Under the pieces are notes generated by a model, which made no database searches, was not told the DNA's origin, and saw nothing but the letters and a program-made list of their open reading frames with translations. 48,969 nt of DNA, taken from positions 1 through 48,969 of the forward strand of contig NZ_JACHIP010000019.1 in NCBI RefSeq assembly GCF_014203275.1, given 5' to 3'. The translations under genes were made by a program, and so were the position numbers. This document shows, piece after piece, positions 48,823 to 48,969 of this stretch. The number at the start of each line of letters is the position of its first letter. The first letter of the stretch is position 1. The stretch is from Granulicella aggregans. Its GTDB lineage: Bacteria; Acidobacteriota; Terriglobia; Terriglobales; Acidobacteriaceae.

Positions 48823-48969
48823 TTAGGGAGCGTTTCCAGAGCATCTCGCCCCAGAATACGGAAACCACGTAGAAGGGGTAAACCCAACATTGCTGTCACC
48901 AAGGGCAATCTGGTACAGGGCGGTGATGGTGGGTTCTAGGTAGCTGCGCCGCACCAGCCCCTTAAACTT
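48823..48969 (-). CDS. Partial ORF running off the right edge
   Basis: The minus strand is open from the edge to a TAA at 48823-48825: 48 codons, beginning KFKGLVRRSYLEPTITALYQIALGDSNVG. It could be the end of a longer protein whose start is beyond the window, but no family is certain, and the 38-bp repeat lies inside it. Apart from this I see nothing in 48697-48969. Confidence 0.3.
   Translation of the reverse strand, partial: KFKGLVRRSYLEPTITALYQIALGDSNVGFTPSTWFPYSGARCSGNAP
48875..48912 (-). repeat. 38-bp repeat, copy near right edge
   Basis: Inverted copy of 58-95 with three mismatches. Confidence 0.6.

Overview
The window reads as most of a conjugative plasmid, or an integrated plasmid-like element, of about 49 kb from a Gram-negative bacterium. 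Protein flavour suggests Acidobacteriota, for example a Granulicella/Terriglobus/Edaphobacter relative: an HU with a Lys/Ala/Pro-rich tail, the order of the type IV secretion genes, and an ECF sigma with a zinc-finger anti-sigma beside a TPR-CHAT protein. The host assignment is inference; no rRNA or tRNA gene was seen.

Layout. (1) 1-1.9 kb, minus strand: an HNH endonuclease cut by the window edge, a MobQ-like relaxase, and a serine resolvase with a palindromic res-like site upstream. (2) 2.2-9.1 kb, minus strand: a tightly packed six-gene operon of a small RHH protein, two amino-type DNA methyltransferases, an unrecognised protein, a McrB-like AAA+ ATPase and a McrC-like PD-(D/E)xK nuclease. 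It looks like a composite restriction-modification or defence system. (3) 9.3-12.2 kb, minus strand: an SOS mutagenesis cassette (umuD, a 108-aa conserved partner, umuC) and a YedK/SRAP gene. (4) 12.4-18.8 kb, plus strand: ssb, parB-like, small genes, ardC, parA, an RHH partner and rep. A near-perfect 268-bp direct repeat carrying a sigma-70 promoter precedes both ssb and ardC, and a family of 5' leader hairpins with a CGGGAAA loop precedes several of these genes. (5) 18.8-19.6 kb: the likely replication origin, with six CCGTACCTCCGGGGC iterons, four of them spaced at exactly 22 bp. (6) 19.6-25.4 kb: a membrane-anchored TPR-CHAT protease and an S41/PDZ protein whose expected nucleophile is Gly, convergent with an ECF-like sigma factor, a zinc-finger membrane anti-sigma and an XRE regulator. 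(7) 25.5-35.7 kb: a VirB/Trb type IV secretion operon in the order B2, B3, B4, small membrane protein, B9, B10, B5/TrbJ, lipoprotein, B6, small membrane protein, B8, B11, RHH. (8) 35.7-41.9 kb: a probable oriT with three copies of an inverted repeat, a MobC-like protein, a VirD4/TraD coupling protein and a MobF (TrwC/TraI) relaxase-helicase. (9) 41.9-45.0 kb: a Tn3-type inverted-repeat element, flanked by a target duplication and without transposase, carrying a GntR regulator and an ABC transporter. (10) 45.0-48.97 kb: a structured repeat, an APH-family gene whose 3' end lies in a third Tn3-type inverted repeat, a secreted alpha/beta hydrolase, HU, a small basic protein and a GNAT-like protein.

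How it fits together. Regions 4, 5, 7 and 8 are the plasmid backbone: replication, partition, DNA transfer, and protection on entry (SSB, ArdC, SOS polymerase). Regions 2 and 6 are cargo, probably defence or stress-response. Region 9 is a recent insertion into the promoter of the structured element that now lies upstream of the APH gene. The points most worth following are the CHAT/S41/sigma/anti-sigma cluster, the two-methyltransferase McrBC-like operon, the CGGGAAA leader hairpins, the duplicated structured element of about 150 bp, and the passenger-only Tn3-type element.
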